A stretch of 64,000 bases of DNA, from positions 1,083,001 through 1,147,000 of the forward strand of contig NZ_CP012646.1 in assembly GCF_001281025.1 (NCBI RefSeq). The letters run 5' to 3'. The DNA is from Streptococcus mitis (GTDB taxonomy: Bacteria; Bacillota; Bacilli; Lactobacillales; Streptococcaceae). A model generated the notes under the pieces. It was not told the DNA's origin, did no database searches, and saw only the letters and a program-made list of their open reading frames with translations. Numbering within the stretch: position 1 is the first letter of the stretch; the number at the start of each line of letters is the position of its first letter. The translations under genes and the position numbers were made by a program. This document shows positions 1 to 9,728 of this stretch, piece after piece.

Positions 1-1
1 T

Positions 2-676
2 TTTGTCCAAGTAGCAGAAGATACTCGTATCAATGTCAAGATTAAAGCAGACCAAGAAACAGAAATCAACGGAACGGGTCCAAATGTCGAATCAGCCCAG
101 CTAGAAGAGTTGAAAGCTATTTTATCTAGTTTGACTGCAGAAGATACAGTTGTCTTTGCTGGTTCAAGTGCTAAAAATCTAGGCAATGTTATCTATAAGG
201 ATTTGATTGCCTTGACACGTCAGACGGGTGCGCAAGTGGTTTGTGACTTTGAAGGACAGACCTTGATTGATAGTTTGGACTATCAGCCACTTTTGGTTAA
301 ACCAAATAATCACGAGCTTGGAGCGATTTTTGGAGTGAAACTCGAAAGTTTAGATGAAATTGAGAAATACGCTCGTGAGTTATTGGCCAAAGGTGCTCAA
401 AACGTCATTATCTCTATGGCTGGCGACGGTGCCCTTCTTGTCACATCTGAGGGAGCATACTTTGCTAAACCAATCAAAGGGACAGTCAAAAATTCAGTTG
501 GTGCTGGTGATTCTATGGTTGCCGGATTCACAGGTGAATTTGTCAAATCAAAAGACGCAGTAGAAGCCTTCAAATGGGGAGTTGCTTGTGGAACAGCAAC
601 TACCTTCTCGGATGACTTGGCAACAGCAGAATTTATTAAAGAAACATATGAAAAAGTTGAGGTAGAAAAACGATGA
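2..676 (+). CDS. fruK: 1-phosphofructokinase, 5' end missing
   Basis: C-terminal two thirds of 1-phosphofructokinase, a PfkB/ribokinase-family cytoplasmic enzyme that phosphorylates fructose-1-phosphate to fructose-1,6-bisphosphate. The reading frame is open from the window edge, so the start lies outside. Visible family marks are the substrate-loop segment NGTGPNVE near the left edge and the C-terminal signature NSVGAGDSMVAGF, which holds the catalytic Asp in the GAGDS motif. The last codon overlaps the fruA start (ATGA), showing translational coupling in a fructose operon. A DeoR-type fruR would be expected upstream but is not in view. Confidence 0.95.
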   Translation, partial: FVQVAEDTRINVKIKADQETEINGTGPNVESAQLEELKAILSSLTAEDTVVFAGSSAKNLGNVIYKDLIALTRQTGAQVVCDFEGQTLIDSLDYQPLLVKPNNHELGAIFGVKLESLDEIEKYARELLAKGAQNVIISMAGDGALLVTSEGAYFAKPIKGTVKNSVGAGDSMVAGFTGEFVKSKDAVEAFKWGVACGTATTFSDDLATAEFIKETYEKVEVEKR

Positions 677-2625
677 AAATTCAAGACCTATTGAGAAAAG
701 ATGTCATGTTGCTGGATTTGCAGGCAACTGAAAAAACAGCTGTCATCGAAGAAATGATTAAAAGTTTGGTAGATCACGGTTATGTGACAGATTTTGAAAC
801 ATTTAAAGAAGGTATTTTGGCACGTGAAGCTTTGACTTCTACAGGTTTGGGTGACGGAATCGCAATGCCTCACAGCAAAAATGCTGCTGTCAAAGAAGCG
901 ACAGTTCTCTTTGCTAAGTCAAATAAGGGTGTTGATTATGAGAGCTTGGATGGACAAGCAACTGACCTCTTCTTCATGATTGCGGCTCCAGAAGGTGCCA
1001 ATGATACTCACTTGGCAGCCTTGGCAGAATTGTCTCAATACTTGATGAAAGACGGTTTTGCTGACAAACTTCGTCAAGTAACATCAGCTGACCAAGTTAT
1101 CGAACTTTTTGACAAAGCTTCCGAAAAAACTGAAGAGCCTGTTCAAGCACCTACTAATGACTCTGATGAGTTTATCGTTGCTGTTACAGCTTGTACAACA
1201 GGTATTGCTCACACTTACATGGCTCAAGAAGCCCTTCAAAAAGTGGCTGCTGAAATGGGTGTTGGAATCAAGGTTGAAACCAACGGTGCTAGCGGTGTTG
1301 GAAACCAACTAACTGCTGAGGACATCCGCAAGGCTAAAGCTGTTATCATCGCTGCAGACAAGGCGGTTGAGATGGATCGTTTCGATGGCAAACCATTGAT
1401 CAATCGTCCAGTTGCTGACGGTATCCGTAAAACAGAAGAATTGATTAACTTGGCTCTTTCAGGAGATGCTGAAGTCTACCGTGCTGCTAATGGAGCAAAA
1501 GCTTCGACAGCAAGCAACGAAAAACAAAGCCTTGGTGGTGCCTTCTACAAACACTTGATGAGTGGTGTATCTCAAATGTTGCCATTCGTTATAGGTGGTG
1601 GTATCATGATTGCCCTTGCCTTCTTGATTGACGGTGCTTTGGGTGTTCCAAATGAAAATCTTGGTAATCTTGGTTCCTACCATGAGCTAGCTTCTATGTT
1701 TATGAAAATTGGTGGAGCTGCCTTTGGTTTGATGCTCCCAGTCTTTGCAGGTTATGTTGCCTACTCTATCGCTGAAAAACCAGGTTTGGTAGCGGGTTTT
1801 GTGGCTGGTGCTATTGCTAAAGAAGGTTTTGCCTTTGGTAAAATCCCCTATGCAGCAGGTGGTGAAGCAACTTCAACTCTTGCAGGTGTATCATCTGGTT
1901 TCCTAGGTGCCCTTGTTGGTGGATTTATCGCAGGTGCTTTAGTTCTTGCTATCAAGAAATACGTTAAAGTTCCTCGTTCACTTGAAGGTGCAAAATCAAT
2001 CCTTCTATTGCCACTTCTTGGAACAATCTTTACTGGATTTGTCATGCTAGCTGTTAACATCCCGATGGCAGCAATCAACACTGCTATGAATGACTTCCTA
2101 GGCGGTCTTGGAGGAGGTTCAGCTGTCCTTCTTGGTATCGTTCTTGGAGGAATGATGGCTGTCGATATGGGTGGACCTGTTAATAAAGCGGCCTATGTCT
2201 TTGGTACAGGTACGCTTGCAGCAACTGTTTCTTCAGGAGGTTCTGTAGCCATGGCAGCAGTTATGGCTGGAGGAATGGTTCCGCCACTTGCCATCTTTGT
2301 CGCAACTCTTCTCTTTAAAGATAAATTTACTAAGGAAGAACGAAACTCTGGTTTGACAAACATCATCATGGGCTTGTCATTTATTACTGAGGGAGCGATT
2401 CCATTTGGTGCAGCTGACCCAGCTCGTGCGATCCCAAGCTTCATCCTTGGTTCAGCAGTAGCAGGTGGCCTCGTTGGTCTTACTGGTATCAAACTAATGG
2501 CGCCACACGGAGGAATCTTCGTGATCGCCCTTACTTCAAATGCTCTTCTTTATCTCGTTTCTGTCTTAGTAGGAGCAATTGTAAGTGGTGTGGTCTATGG
2601 TTACCTACGCAAGCCACAAGCATAA
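673..2625 (+). CDS. fruA: PTS fructose transporter, IIABC fusion
   Basis: Fructose-specific phosphotransferase permease of 650 residues that imports fructose as fructose-1-phosphate, the substrate of the preceding kinase. Domain order is IIA (about 1-150, phospho-acceptor His67 in AMPHSKN), IIB (about 165-265, phosphocysteine Cys174 in TACTTGIAHT) and a membrane IIC domain (about 290-645) with many Gly/Ala-rich helices and the conserved segment ITEGAIPFGAADP. Length is normal for streptococcal FruA. The start overlaps the fruK stop by four bases. A weak hairpin with a T run follows the stop. Confidence 0.97.
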   Translation: MKIQDLLRKDVMLLDLQATEKTAVIEEMIKSLVDHGYVTDFETFKEGILAREALTSTGLGDGIAMPHSKNAAVKEATVLFAKSNKGVDYESLDGQATDLFFMIAAPEGANDTHLAALAELSQYLMKDGFADKLRQVTSADQVIELFDKASEKTEEPVQAPTNDSDEFIVAVTACTTGIAHTYMAQEALQKVAAEMGVGIKVETNGASGVGNQLTAEDIRKAKAVIIAADKAVEMDRFDGKPLINRPVADGIRKTEELINLALSGDAEVYRAANGAKASTASNEKQSLGGAFYKHLMSGVSQMLPFVIGGGIMIALAFLIDGALGVPNENLGNLGSYHELASMFMKIGGAAFGLMLPVFAGYVAYSIAEKPGLVAGFVAGAIAKEGFAFGKIPYAAGGEATSTLAGVSSGFLGALVGGFIAGALVLAIKKYVKVPRSLEGAKSILLLPLLGTIFTGFVMLAVNIPMAAINTAMNDFLGGLGGGSAVLLGIVLGGMMAVDMGGPVNKAAYVFGTGTLAATVSSGGSVAMAAVMAGGMVPPLAIFVATLLFKDKFTKEERNSGLTNIIMGLSFITEGAIPFGAADPARAIPSFILGSAVAGGLVGLTGIKLMAPHGGIFVIALTSNALLYLVSVLVGAIVSGVVYGYLRKPQA

Positions 2626-2644
2626 AATCTAGATAGAAAATGAA

Positions 2645-2675
2645 AAGATTGGACCGTTTGGTGCAGTCTTTTTCT
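2645..2675 (+). terminator. Probable terminator of the fru operon
   Basis: An imperfect stem (AAAGATTG.. pairing with ..CAGTCTTT) is followed by TTTTCTCTTT. It lies 20 bases after the fruA stop and just before the ftsK promoter. The stem has mismatches, so this is a moderate call. Confidence 0.5.
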
Positions 2676-2698
2676 CTTTCCGAAATGCCTGTGAAATA

Positions 2699-2707
2699 TG
2701 GTATAAT
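2699..2707 (+). promoter_or_regulatory. Extended -10 promoter of ftsK, predicted leaderless
   Basis: TGGTATAAT is a perfect extended -10 element (TGnTATAAT). It ends only six bases before the ftsK ATG, so initiation would be expected at or next to the start codon. No Shine-Dalgarno sequence lies between the two. The -35 region (around TTTCCG) is poor, as is usual for extended -10 promoters. Confidence 0.65.
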
Positions 2708-2713
2708 AGAAGA

Positions 2714-5017
2714 ATGGCAAACAAGAATACAAGTAAAACAAGACGGAGACCGTCTAAAGCAGAACTCGAAAGAAAAGAAGCGATTCAACGGATGTTGATT
2801 TCGTTAGGAATCGCGCTGTTATTGATTTTCGCAGCCTTTAAATTAGGGGCTGCAGGTATAACCATTTACAATATAATTCGCTTGCTGGTGGGTAGTCTAG
2901 CTTATTTGGCAATATTTGGTATCCTGCTCTACCTCTTCTTTTTCAAGTGGATACGAAAACAGGAAGGGCTTCTATCTGGCTTTTTCACTATATTTGCGGG
3001 CTTGCTCCTGATTTTTGAAGCCTACTTAGTTTGGAAATATGGTTTGGACAAGTCCGTTCTAAAAGGAACCATGGCTCAGGTTGTGACGGATTTAACTGGT
3101 TTTCGAACGACCAGTTTTGCTGGGGGGGGCTTGATTGGGGTTGCTCTTTATATTCCAACCGCCTTTCTCTTTTCAAATATCGGCACTTACTTTATTGGTT
3201 CTATCTTGATTTTAGCTGGAGCCCTGCTAATCAGTCCTTGGTCTGTTTACGATATTGCTGAATTTTTCAGTAGAGGCTTTGCCAAATGGCGGGAAGGGCA
3301 TGAGCTTCGAAAAGAGGAACGCTTTGTCAAACAGGAAGAAAAAGCTCGTCAAAAGGCTGAGGAAGAGGCTAGATTAGAACGAGAAGAGGTCGAAAAAGCC
3401 TTACTCGATTTGCCTCCTGTCGATGTGGAAACGGGTGAAATACTGACAGAAGATGTTGTGCTTGACGCTCCACCTGTTCCAGAAGAAGAGTGGGTGGAAC
3501 CAGAAATCATCCTGCCTCAAGCTGAACTTGAATTCGCTGAACAGGAAGATGGCTCAGATGATGAAGACGTACGGGTTGATTTTTCAGCTAAGGAAGCCCT
3601 TGAATACAAACTTCCAAGCTTACAACTCTTTGCCCCTGATAGACCCAAAGACCAGTCTAAAGAGAAGAAAATCGTCCGGGAAAACATCAAAATCCTAGAA
3701 GAAACCTTTGCTAGCTTTGGTATCAAGGTAACAGTTGAACGGGCTGAAATTGGACCATCAGTAACCAAGTATGAAGTCAAGCCAGCAGTGGGTGTAAGGG
3801 TCAACCGCATTTCCAATCTCGCAGACGACCTTGCTCTAGCCTTGGCAGCCAAGGATGTTCGAATCGAAGCACCTATCCCAGGGAAATCCCTGGTCGGAAT
3901 CGAAGTACCCAACTCTGAGATTGCTACTGTGTCCTTCCGCGAACTATGGGAACAATCTCAAACGAAAGCTGAAAATCTCTTGGAAATTCCTTTAGGGAAG
4001 GCTGTTAATGGCACTGCAAGAGCATTTGATCTTTCTAAAATGCCCCACTTGCTAGTCGCAGGTTCAACGGGTTCAGGTAAGTCGGTCGCCGTTAACGGCA
4101 TTATCGCTAGCATCCTCATGAAGGCGAGACCTGACCAAGTTAAATTTATGATGGTCGATCCCAAGATGGTTGAGTTATCTGTTTACAATGATATTCCCCA
4201 CCTCTTGATTCCAGTTGTGACCAATCCACGCAAGGCCAGCAAGGCTCTGCAAAAGGTTGTGGATGAAATGGAAAATCGTTATGAACTTTTTGCCAAGGTG
4301 GGAGTTCGTAACATTGCAGGCTTTAATGCCAAGGTAGAAGAGTTCAATGCCCAGTCTGAGTACAAGCAGATTCCGCTACCGCTCATTGTCGTGATTGTGG
4401 ATGAGTTGGCTGACCTCATGATGGTAGCCAGCAAGGAAGTAGAAGATGCCATTATCCGTCTCGGACAGAAGGCGCGTGCTGCAGGGATTCACATGATTCT
4501 TGCAACCCAGCGTCCATCCGTTGATGTCATCTCTGGTTTGATCAAGGCCAATGTTCCATCACGAGTGGCTTTTGCGGTTTCATCAGGGACAGACTCCCGT
4601 ACTATCTTGGATGAAAATGGAGCTGAGAAACTGCTTGGACGTGGAGATATGCTCTTTAAACCAATTGATGAAAATCATCCAGTTCGTCTCCAAGGATCCT
4701 TTATCTCGGATGATGATGTTGAACGCATCGTAAACTTTATCAAGGCTCAGGCAGATGCGGACTACGATGAGAGTTTTGATCCAGGTGAGGTTTCTGAAAA
4801 TGAAGGAGAATTTTCAGATGGTGAATCTGGTGGTGACCCGCTCTTTGAAGAAGCCAAGGCTTTGGTAATCGAAACTCAGAAAGCCAGCGCATCTATGATT
4901 CAGCGTCGTTTGTCAGTTGGATTTAACCGTGCGACTCGTCTCATGGAAGAGCTTGAGATGGCAGGTGTCATTGGTCCAGCTGAAGGTACCAAACCAAGAA
5001 AAGTTTTACAACAATAA
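2714..5017 (+). CDS. ftsK: DNA translocase FtsK/SpoIIIE
   Basis: Septum-located DNA pump of 767 residues that moves chromosome ends through the closing septum and supports XerS dimer resolution. The N-terminus (about 25-190) has four or five hydrophobic helices. An acidic/charged linker follows (about 195-310), then the RecA-like motor with Walker A GSTGSGKS at 450-457 and a Walker B region around 555-565 ([10 protein letters not shown]). The winged-helix gamma domain at the C-terminus (about 700-765) recognises polar KOPS/SRS-type sequences. Length fits the streptococcal family. It is transcribed alone, with a terminator after the stop. Confidence 0.97.
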   Translation: MANKNTSKTRRRPSKAELERKEAIQRMLISLGIALLLIFAAFKLGAAGITIYNIIRLLVGSLAYLAIFGILLYLFFFKWIRKQEGLLSGFFTIFAGLLLIFEAYLVWKYGLDKSVLKGTMAQVVTDLTGFRTTSFAGGGLIGVALYIPTAFLFSNIGTYFIGSILILAGALLISPWSVYDIAEFFSRGFAKWREGHELRKEERFVKQEEKARQKAEEEARLEREEVEKALLDLPPVDVETGEILTEDVVLDAPPVPEEEWVEPEIILPQAELEFAEQEDGSDDEDVRVDFSAKEALEYKLPSLQLFAPDRPKDQSKEKKIVRENIKILEETFASFGIKVTVERAEIGPSVTKYEVKPAVGVRVNRISNLADDLALALAAKDVRIEAPIPGKSLVGIEVPNSEIATVSFRELWEQSQTKAENLLEIPLGKAVNGTARAFDLSKMPHLLVAGSTGSGKSVAVNGIIASILMKARPDQVKFMMVDPKMVELSVYNDIPHLLIPVVTNPRKASKALQKVVDEMENRYELFAKVGVRNIAGFNAKVEEFNAQSEYKQIPLPLIVVIVDELADLMMVASKEVEDAIIRLGQKARAAGIHMILATQRPSVDVISGLIKANVPSRVAFAVSSGTDSRTILDENGAEKLLGRGDMLFKPIDENHPVRLQGSFISDDDVERIVNFIKAQADADYDESFDPGEVSENEGEFSDGESGGDPLFEEAKALVIETQKASASMIQRRLSVGFNRATRLMEELEMAGVIGPAEGTKPRKVLQQ

Positions 5018-5056
5018 AAAAATAGCTTCTTTCCAAGTTTGGAAGGAGGCTATTTT
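5018..5056. terminator. Bidirectional terminator between ftsK and the convergent small gene
   Basis: AAAATAGCTTC..TTCCAA and TTGGAA..GAGGCTATTTT form a hairpin with an A run on one side and a T run on the other, so it can serve both converging genes. Confidence 0.75.
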
Positions 5057-5061
5057 AGTGA

Positions 5062-5490
5062 TTATTGATTAGTTTTATTTTCCGAAGTTGGACTATTGGA
5101 CTGTTTTTCATTTTCAGTAGTAGGCTTACTTGGAGTAGGAGTAGAAGAATCCTGAGTTGCTGCTTTCTGCTCTTCTTTTTTCTCTTCCTTGACGCTAGCT
5201 TTTGGCGTTTCCTCTTGCTGTGTTTTTTCTTGACTAGTATTATTTTCCTTATTAGGACTAGTGTTTTCCTTAGGGGATTCTTTTTGAATTTCTTTGACAA
5301 TGGTTGTCGTCTGGGTTGTCGTAGGTTCTTTTTTAGTATTTTTGTTATTATCCAAGGCGTTCATGATAGTGATACTTGCGGTAATTAAGCCAAGGATACT
5401 AGCGATAGTCGCAACGATTTTTTGAAAGACTGTAAAGCCTTTTTTGATGTGTTCTGTTTTTGGTTTTGAAGTTCTACGATAATTAGACAT
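5062..5490 (-). CDS. Small single-pass membrane protein, DUF6556-like
   Basis: Protein of 142 residues of unknown function. A basic N-terminus (MSNYRRTSKPKTEHIKKG) precedes one hydrophobic helix (about 20-45). The remaining hundred residues are a low-complexity Lys/Glu/Thr/Gln/Ser tail with no visible fold, probably extending outside the cell. The ATG at 5490 was chosen over a further upstream start because AAGGAG lies seven to eight bases ahead of it and the longer form lacks a ribosome site. It has its own TATAAT-type promoter and converges on ftsK. The family name is from memory and not certain. Confidence 0.75.
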   Translation of the reverse strand: MSNYRRTSKPKTEHIKKGFTVFQKIVATIASILGLITASITIMNALDNNKNTKKEPTTTQTTTIVKEIQKESPKENTSPNKENNTSQEKTQQEETPKASVKEEKKEEQKAATQDSSTPTPSKPTTENEKQSNSPTSENKTNQ

Positions 5491-5628
5491 GCATTCTCTC
5501 CTTTGATTAAAACTTATTATACCGCATTTCTTTAAAAAAATCTTAAAAAAAGAGGAATTGCCCTTTCTTGTCGCAGGCTCCGTTTCATGATACAATAGAG
5601 GGAGTGATTTTAGAAAGCGTAAGAAAAC

Positions 5629-6771
5629 ATGATTTACTTTGATAATTCGGCGACGACCAAGCCTTATCCTGAAGCCCTTGAAACTTATATGCAGGTCGCT
5701 TCAAAAATTTTAGGAAATCCATCTAGTCTCCATCGTTTGGGAGACCAGGCAACACGAATCTTAGATGCTTCTCGCCAACAGATTGCAGATTTAATCGGTA
5801 AGAAAAGTGATGAAATCTTCTTTACATCTGGTGGAACAGAAGGTGATAACTGGGTTATCAAGGGTGTGGCCTTTGAAAAAGCCCAGTTTGGCAAGCACAT
5901 CATCGTATCAGCCATTGAACATCCGGCAGTCAAAGAGTCAGCCCTTTGGTTGAAAAATCAAGGGTTTGAGGTAGATTTTGCTCCAGTTGATGAGAAAGGA
6001 TTTGTGGATGTTGAGGCGCTAGCAGATTTGATACGACCAGATACGACCCTCGTTTCCGTCATGGCTGTGAACAATGAAATCGGCTCGATTCAACCTATTG
6101 AGGCTATTTCAGAACTGTTAGCAGACAAGCCGACTATTTCCTTCCACGTTGATGCGGTTCAGGCGCTTGCCAAGATTCCGACTGAAAAATATCTGACAGA
6201 ACGAGTGGATTTCGCGACTTTCTCTGGTCACAAGTTCCACGGAGTTCGTGGTGTTGGTTTTGTCTATATCAAGTCTGGCAAGAAGATTACGCCTCTTTTA
6301 ACAGGTGGGGGTCAGGAACGTGATTACCGTTCGACAACTGAAAATGTGGCAGGAATTGCAGCGACTGCCAAGGCTCTCCGCTTGTCTATGGAAAAGCTAG
6401 ATATCTTTAGGAGCAAGACTGGGCAGATGAAGTCAGTAATTCGTCAAGCACTTCTGGACTATCCAGATATTTTTGTCTTTTCAGATGAGGAAGACTTCGC
6501 ACCTCATATTCTGACTTTTGGAATTAAGGGTGTTCGTGGTGAAGTCATCGTTCACGCTTTTGAAGACTATGATATTTTCATCTCAACGACCTCTGCTTGT
6601 TCGTCCAAGGCTGGGAAACCTGCAGGAACCCTGATTGCCATGGGAGTGGATAAAGATAAGGCCCAGTCAGCTGTGCGTCTTAGTCTAGACCTTGAAAATG
6701 ATATGAGTCAGGTCGAGCAATTTTTGACCAAGTTAAAATTAATTTACAACCAAACTAGAAAAGTAAGATAG
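5629..6771 (+). CDS. Cysteine desulfurase (IscS/NifS family)
   Basis: PLP-dependent enzyme of 380 residues that takes sulfur from cysteine as a persulfide, most likely for ThiI encoded directly downstream. PLP Lys202 lies in SGHKFHG, and the catalytic Cys324 lies in the mobile loop [11 protein letters not shown]. The N-terminal signature [16 protein letters not shown] is typical of the NifS-like group found beside thiI in Firmicutes. An extended -10 (TGATACAAT, 5588-5596) lies upstream, but the ribosome site is weak. The gap to thiI is eight bases, so the two genes form an operon for 4-thiouridine in tRNA. Confidence 0.93.
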   Translation: MIYFDNSATTKPYPEALETYMQVASKILGNPSSLHRLGDQATRILDASRQQIADLIGKKSDEIFFTSGGTEGDNWVIKGVAFEKAQFGKHIIVSAIEHPAVKESALWLKNQGFEVDFAPVDEKGFVDVEALADLIRPDTTLVSVMAVNNEIGSIQPIEAISELLADKPTISFHVDAVQALAKIPTEKYLTERVDFATFSGHKFHGVRGVGFVYIKSGKKITPLLTGGGQERDYRSTTENVAGIAATAKALRLSMEKLDIFRSKTGQMKSVIRQALLDYPDIFVFSDEEDFAPHILTFGIKGVRGEVIVHAFEDYDIFISTTSACSSKAGKPAGTLIAMGVDKDKAQSAVRLSLDLENDMSQVEQFLTKLKLIYNQTRKVR

Positions 6772-6779
6772 GAGCATTC

Positions 6780-7994
6780 ATGCAGTATTCAGAAATTATG
6801 ATTCGCTACGGAGAGTTGTCAACCAAGGGTAAAAACCGTATGCGTTTCATTAATAAACTTCGCAATAATATTTCAGACGTTTTGTCTATCTATCCCCAAG
6901 TTAAGGTAACCGCAGATCGTGACCGTGCCCACGCTTACCTCAATGGAGCTGATTACACAGCAGTAGCAGAATCGCTCAAACAAGTTTTTGGAATTCAAAA
7001 CTTTTCCCCTGTTTATAAGGTTGAAAAATCTGTAGAAGTTCTGAGGTCTGCTGTCCAAGAGATTATGCAGGACATCTACAAGGAAGGCATGACCTTTAAG
7101 ATTTCTAGCAAGCGTAGCGACCACAACTTTGAACTCGACAGTCGTGAACTCAACCAAACGCTTGGAGGAGCTGTTTTTGAAGCAATTCCAAATGTGCAAG
7201 CTCAGATGAAAAATCCTGATATCAATCTTCAGGTGGAGATTCGTGAGGAAGCTGCTTATATTTCTTATGAAACTATTCGTGGGGCTGGTGGTTTGCCAGT
7301 TGGAACTTCAGGTAAAGGGATGCTTATGTTGTCGGGAGGGATTGATTCACCTGTAGCTGGTTATCTAGCGCTTAAGCGTGGGGTAGATATTGAGGCTGTT
7401 CATTTTGCCAGCCCACCTTACACGAGTCCTGGAGCTCTTAAAAAAGCGCAGGATTTGACTCGTAAATTGACCAAGTTTGGGGGAAATATCCAGTTTATCG
7501 AAGTACCTTTTACAGAGATTCAAGAGGAAATTAAGGCCAAAGCGCCAGAAGCCTATCTCATGACCTTGACTCGTCGTTTTATGATGCGGATTACCGATCG
7601 TATTCGTGAGGTACGAAATGGTTTGGTTATTATCAATGGGGAAAGTCTTGGTCAAGTCGCTAGCCAAACTCTTGAAAGCATGCAGGCTATCAATGCAGTT
7701 ACCAACACTCCCATCATCCGTCCAGTTGTGACAATGGATAAGTTGGAAATCATTGACATCGCCCAGGAAATCGATACCTTTGACATTTCTATCCAGCCTT
7801 TTGAGGACTGCTGTACGATTTTTGCGCCAGATCGTCCTAAGACCAATCCTAAGATTAAGAATGCAGAGCAGTATGAAGCACGTATGGATGTTGAAGGCTT
7901 AGTTGAGCGAGCAGTGGCTGGAATCATGATTACTGAGATTACACCTCAAGCTGAAAAAGATGAAGTTGATGACTTGATTGACAATCTGCTCTAA
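6780..7994 (+). CDS. thiI: tRNA 4-thiouridine synthase ThiI
   Basis: 404-residue enzyme that adenylates uridine-8 of tRNA and inserts sulfur delivered by the neighbouring cysteine desulfurase. Domain order is ferredoxin-like N-terminus, THUMP RNA-binding domain (about 60-165) and PP-loop ATPase with SGGIDS at 185-190. There is no C-terminal rhodanese domain, as is usual in Gram-positive bacteria, where the desulfurase hands over sulfur directly. The paired cysteines in [10 protein letters not shown] may have a catalytic role. GGAG precedes the ATG. Confidence 0.96.
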   Translation: MQYSEIMIRYGELSTKGKNRMRFINKLRNNISDVLSIYPQVKVTADRDRAHAYLNGADYTAVAESLKQVFGIQNFSPVYKVEKSVEVLRSAVQEIMQDIYKEGMTFKISSKRSDHNFELDSRELNQTLGGAVFEAIPNVQAQMKNPDINLQVEIREEAAYISYETIRGAGGLPVGTSGKGMLMLSGGIDSPVAGYLALKRGVDIEAVHFASPPYTSPGALKKAQDLTRKLTKFGGNIQFIEVPFTEIQEEIKAKAPEAYLMTLTRRFMMRITDRIREVRNGLVIINGESLGQVASQTLESMQAINAVTNTPIIRPVVTMDKLEIIDIAQEIDTFDISIQPFEDCCTIFAPDRPKTNPKIKNAEQYEARMDVEGLVERAVAGIMITEITPQAEKDEVDDLIDNLL

Positions 7995-8028
7995 TCAGAA
8001 AATCCAAAAGAATTTAGAAAAATAAATG

Positions 8029-8078
8029 AAAAAGTTAGTTTTTAATTCCAAAAACGGAAGCAAAACTAACTTTTTTTC
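8029..8078 (+). terminator. Terminator of the iscS-thiI operon
   Basis: AAAAAGTTAGTTTT and AAAACTAACTTTTTTT form a long, nearly perfect stem ending in a T run. A TATAAT box (about 8089-8094) for the next operon follows at once. Confidence 0.85.
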
Positions 8079-8130
8079 TTAAACTGTGATATAATAAAAT
8101 AAAATTTTGAATATAGAGAGTTTTCTGACA

Positions 8131-8955
8131 ATGAATCAATCCTACTTTTATCTAAAAATGAAAGAACACAAACTCAAGGTTCCTTATACGGGCAAGGAGC
8201 GCCGTGTTCGTGTTCTTCTGCCTAAAGATTATGAGAAAGACACGAATCGTTCCTATCCTGTTGTTTACTTTCATGACGGGCAGAATGTTTTTTATAGCAA
8301 GGAGTCTTTCATTGGTCATTCATGGAAGATTATCCCAGCTATTAAGCGTAATCCTGATATCAGTCGCATGATTGTCGTAGCCATTGATAATGATGGAATG
8401 GGGCGGATGAATGAGTATGCGGCATGGAAGTTCCAAGAATCTCCTATTCCGGGGCAGCAGTTTGGCGGTAAGGGTGTGGAATATGCCGAGTTTGTCATGG
8501 AGGTGGTCAAGCCTTTTATCGATGAAACTTATCGTACAAAAGCAGACCGCCAGCATACAGCCATGATTGGTTCCTCATTAGGTGGCAATATTACCCAGTT
8601 TATCGGTTTGGAATACCAAGACCAAATTGGATGTCTCGGGGTCTTTTCATCTGCTAACTGGCTCCATCAAGAGGCCTTTAACCGCTATATCGAGCGTCAG
8701 CAACTATCGCCTGACCAGCGCATCTTCATCTATGTGGGAACGGAAGAAGCGGATGATACAGACAAGACCTTGATGGCTGGTAATATCAAACAAGCCTATA
8801 TCGACTCTTCGCTTCGCTATTACCATGATTTGATTGCTGAGGGAGTTCATCTGGATAATCTTGTCTTGAAAGTTCAGTCTGGTGCCATCCATAGTGAAAT
8901 CCCTTGGTCGGAAAATTTACCAGACTGTCTGAGATTTTTTGCAGAAAAATGGTAA
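8131..8955 (+). CDS. Putative esterase, alpha/beta-hydrolase fold
   Basis: 274-residue esterase of the esterase-D/PF00756-like group. The nucleophile elbow reads GSSLGGN (GxSxGG), an early strand carries the oxyanion-region motif YFHDGQN, and the probable catalytic His is in SGAIHSEIPW near the C-terminus. There is no signal peptide, so it is cytoplasmic. The ATG at 8131 is preferred over a TTG 24 bases upstream because a purine-rich GAGAG lies ten bases before it. It is the first gene of a three-gene operon with a second esterase and an ATP-grasp enzyme. The substrate is unknown. Confidence 0.85.
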   Translation: MNQSYFYLKMKEHKLKVPYTGKERRVRVLLPKDYEKDTNRSYPVVYFHDGQNVFYSKESFIGHSWKIIPAIKRNPDISRMIVVAIDNDGMGRMNEYAAWKFQESPIPGQQFGGKGVEYAEFVMEVVKPFIDETYRTKADRQHTAMIGSSLGGNITQFIGLEYQDQIGCLGVFSSANWLHQEAFNRYIERQQLSPDQRIFIYVGTEEADDTDKTLMAGNIKQAYIDSSLRYYHDLIAEGVHLDNLVLKVQSGAIHSEIPWSENLPDCLRFFAEKW

Positions 8956-8975
8956 GTTAGGAAAGGAGAAAGCCA

Positions 8976-9716
8976 ATGCATATTGAAAACCTTAGCCACT
9001 GGAGTGGCAATCTTAACCGTGAAATGTACCTTAATCGTTATGGACATGCTGGGATTCCAGTTGTGGTCTTTGCTTCATCAGGTGGTAGTCACAACGAATA
9101 CTATGATTTTGGCATGATTGATGCCTGTGCTTCCTTTATCGAGGAAGGTCGTGTCCAGTTCTTTACCCTATCCAGTGTGGATAGTGAGAGCTGGTTGGCC
9201 ACTTGGAAAAATAGTCATGACCAGGCGGAGATGCACCGTGCCTACGAACGCTATGTGATTGAGGAGGCTATTCCTTTTATCAAGCATAAGACAGGTTGGT
9301 TTGATGGTATGATGACGACAGGTTGCTCCATGGGTGCCTATCATGCTGTCAATTTCTTCCTCCAGCATCCAGATGTCTTTACCAAAGTGATTGCTCTTAG
9401 TGGTGTTTACGATGCACGTTTCTTTGTCGGCGATTACTACAATGACGATGCCATTTACCAAAACTCGCCAGTAGATTATATCTGGAACCAGAACGACGGC
9501 TGGTTTATTGACCGTTATCGTCAGGCAGAGATTGTGCTGTGTACGGGTCTTGGTGCCTGGGAACAAGACGGTCTACCATCTTTCTATAAGCTCAAAGAAG
9601 CCTTTGACCAGAAACAAATTCCAGCCTGGTTTGCTGAATGGGGACACGATGTCGCCCACGACTGGGAATGGTGGCGCAAACAAATGCCTTATTTCCTTGG
9701 CCATCTCTATTTATAA
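8976..9716 (+). CDS. Second esterase-family protein, alpha/beta hydrolase
   Basis: 246-residue esterase-like protein related to but distinct from its upstream neighbour. The nucleophile motif is GCSMG (GxSxG), and the likely catalytic His lies in WGHDVAHDWEWW at the C-terminus. It is rich in Trp and Tyr. No export signal is seen. AAAGGAG precedes the ATG, and the gene is 20 bases after the first esterase and 12 bases before the ATP-grasp gene, so the three are co-transcribed. The adjacency suggests hydrolysis or transfer of an ester or amide product made by the ATP-grasp enzyme; that is inference. Confidence 0.83.
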   Translation: MHIENLSHWSGNLNREMYLNRYGHAGIPVVVFASSGGSHNEYYDFGMIDACASFIEEGRVQFFTLSSVDSESWLATWKNSHDQAEMHRAYERYVIEEAIPFIKHKTGWFDGMMTTGCSMGAYHAVNFFLQHPDVFTKVIALSGVYDARFFVGDYYNDDAIYQNSPVDYIWNQNDGWFIDRYRQAEIVLCTGLGAWEQDGLPSFYKLKEAFDQKQIPAWFAEWGHDVAHDWEWWRKQMPYFLGHLYL

Positions 9717-9728
9717 AAGGAGTTACCT

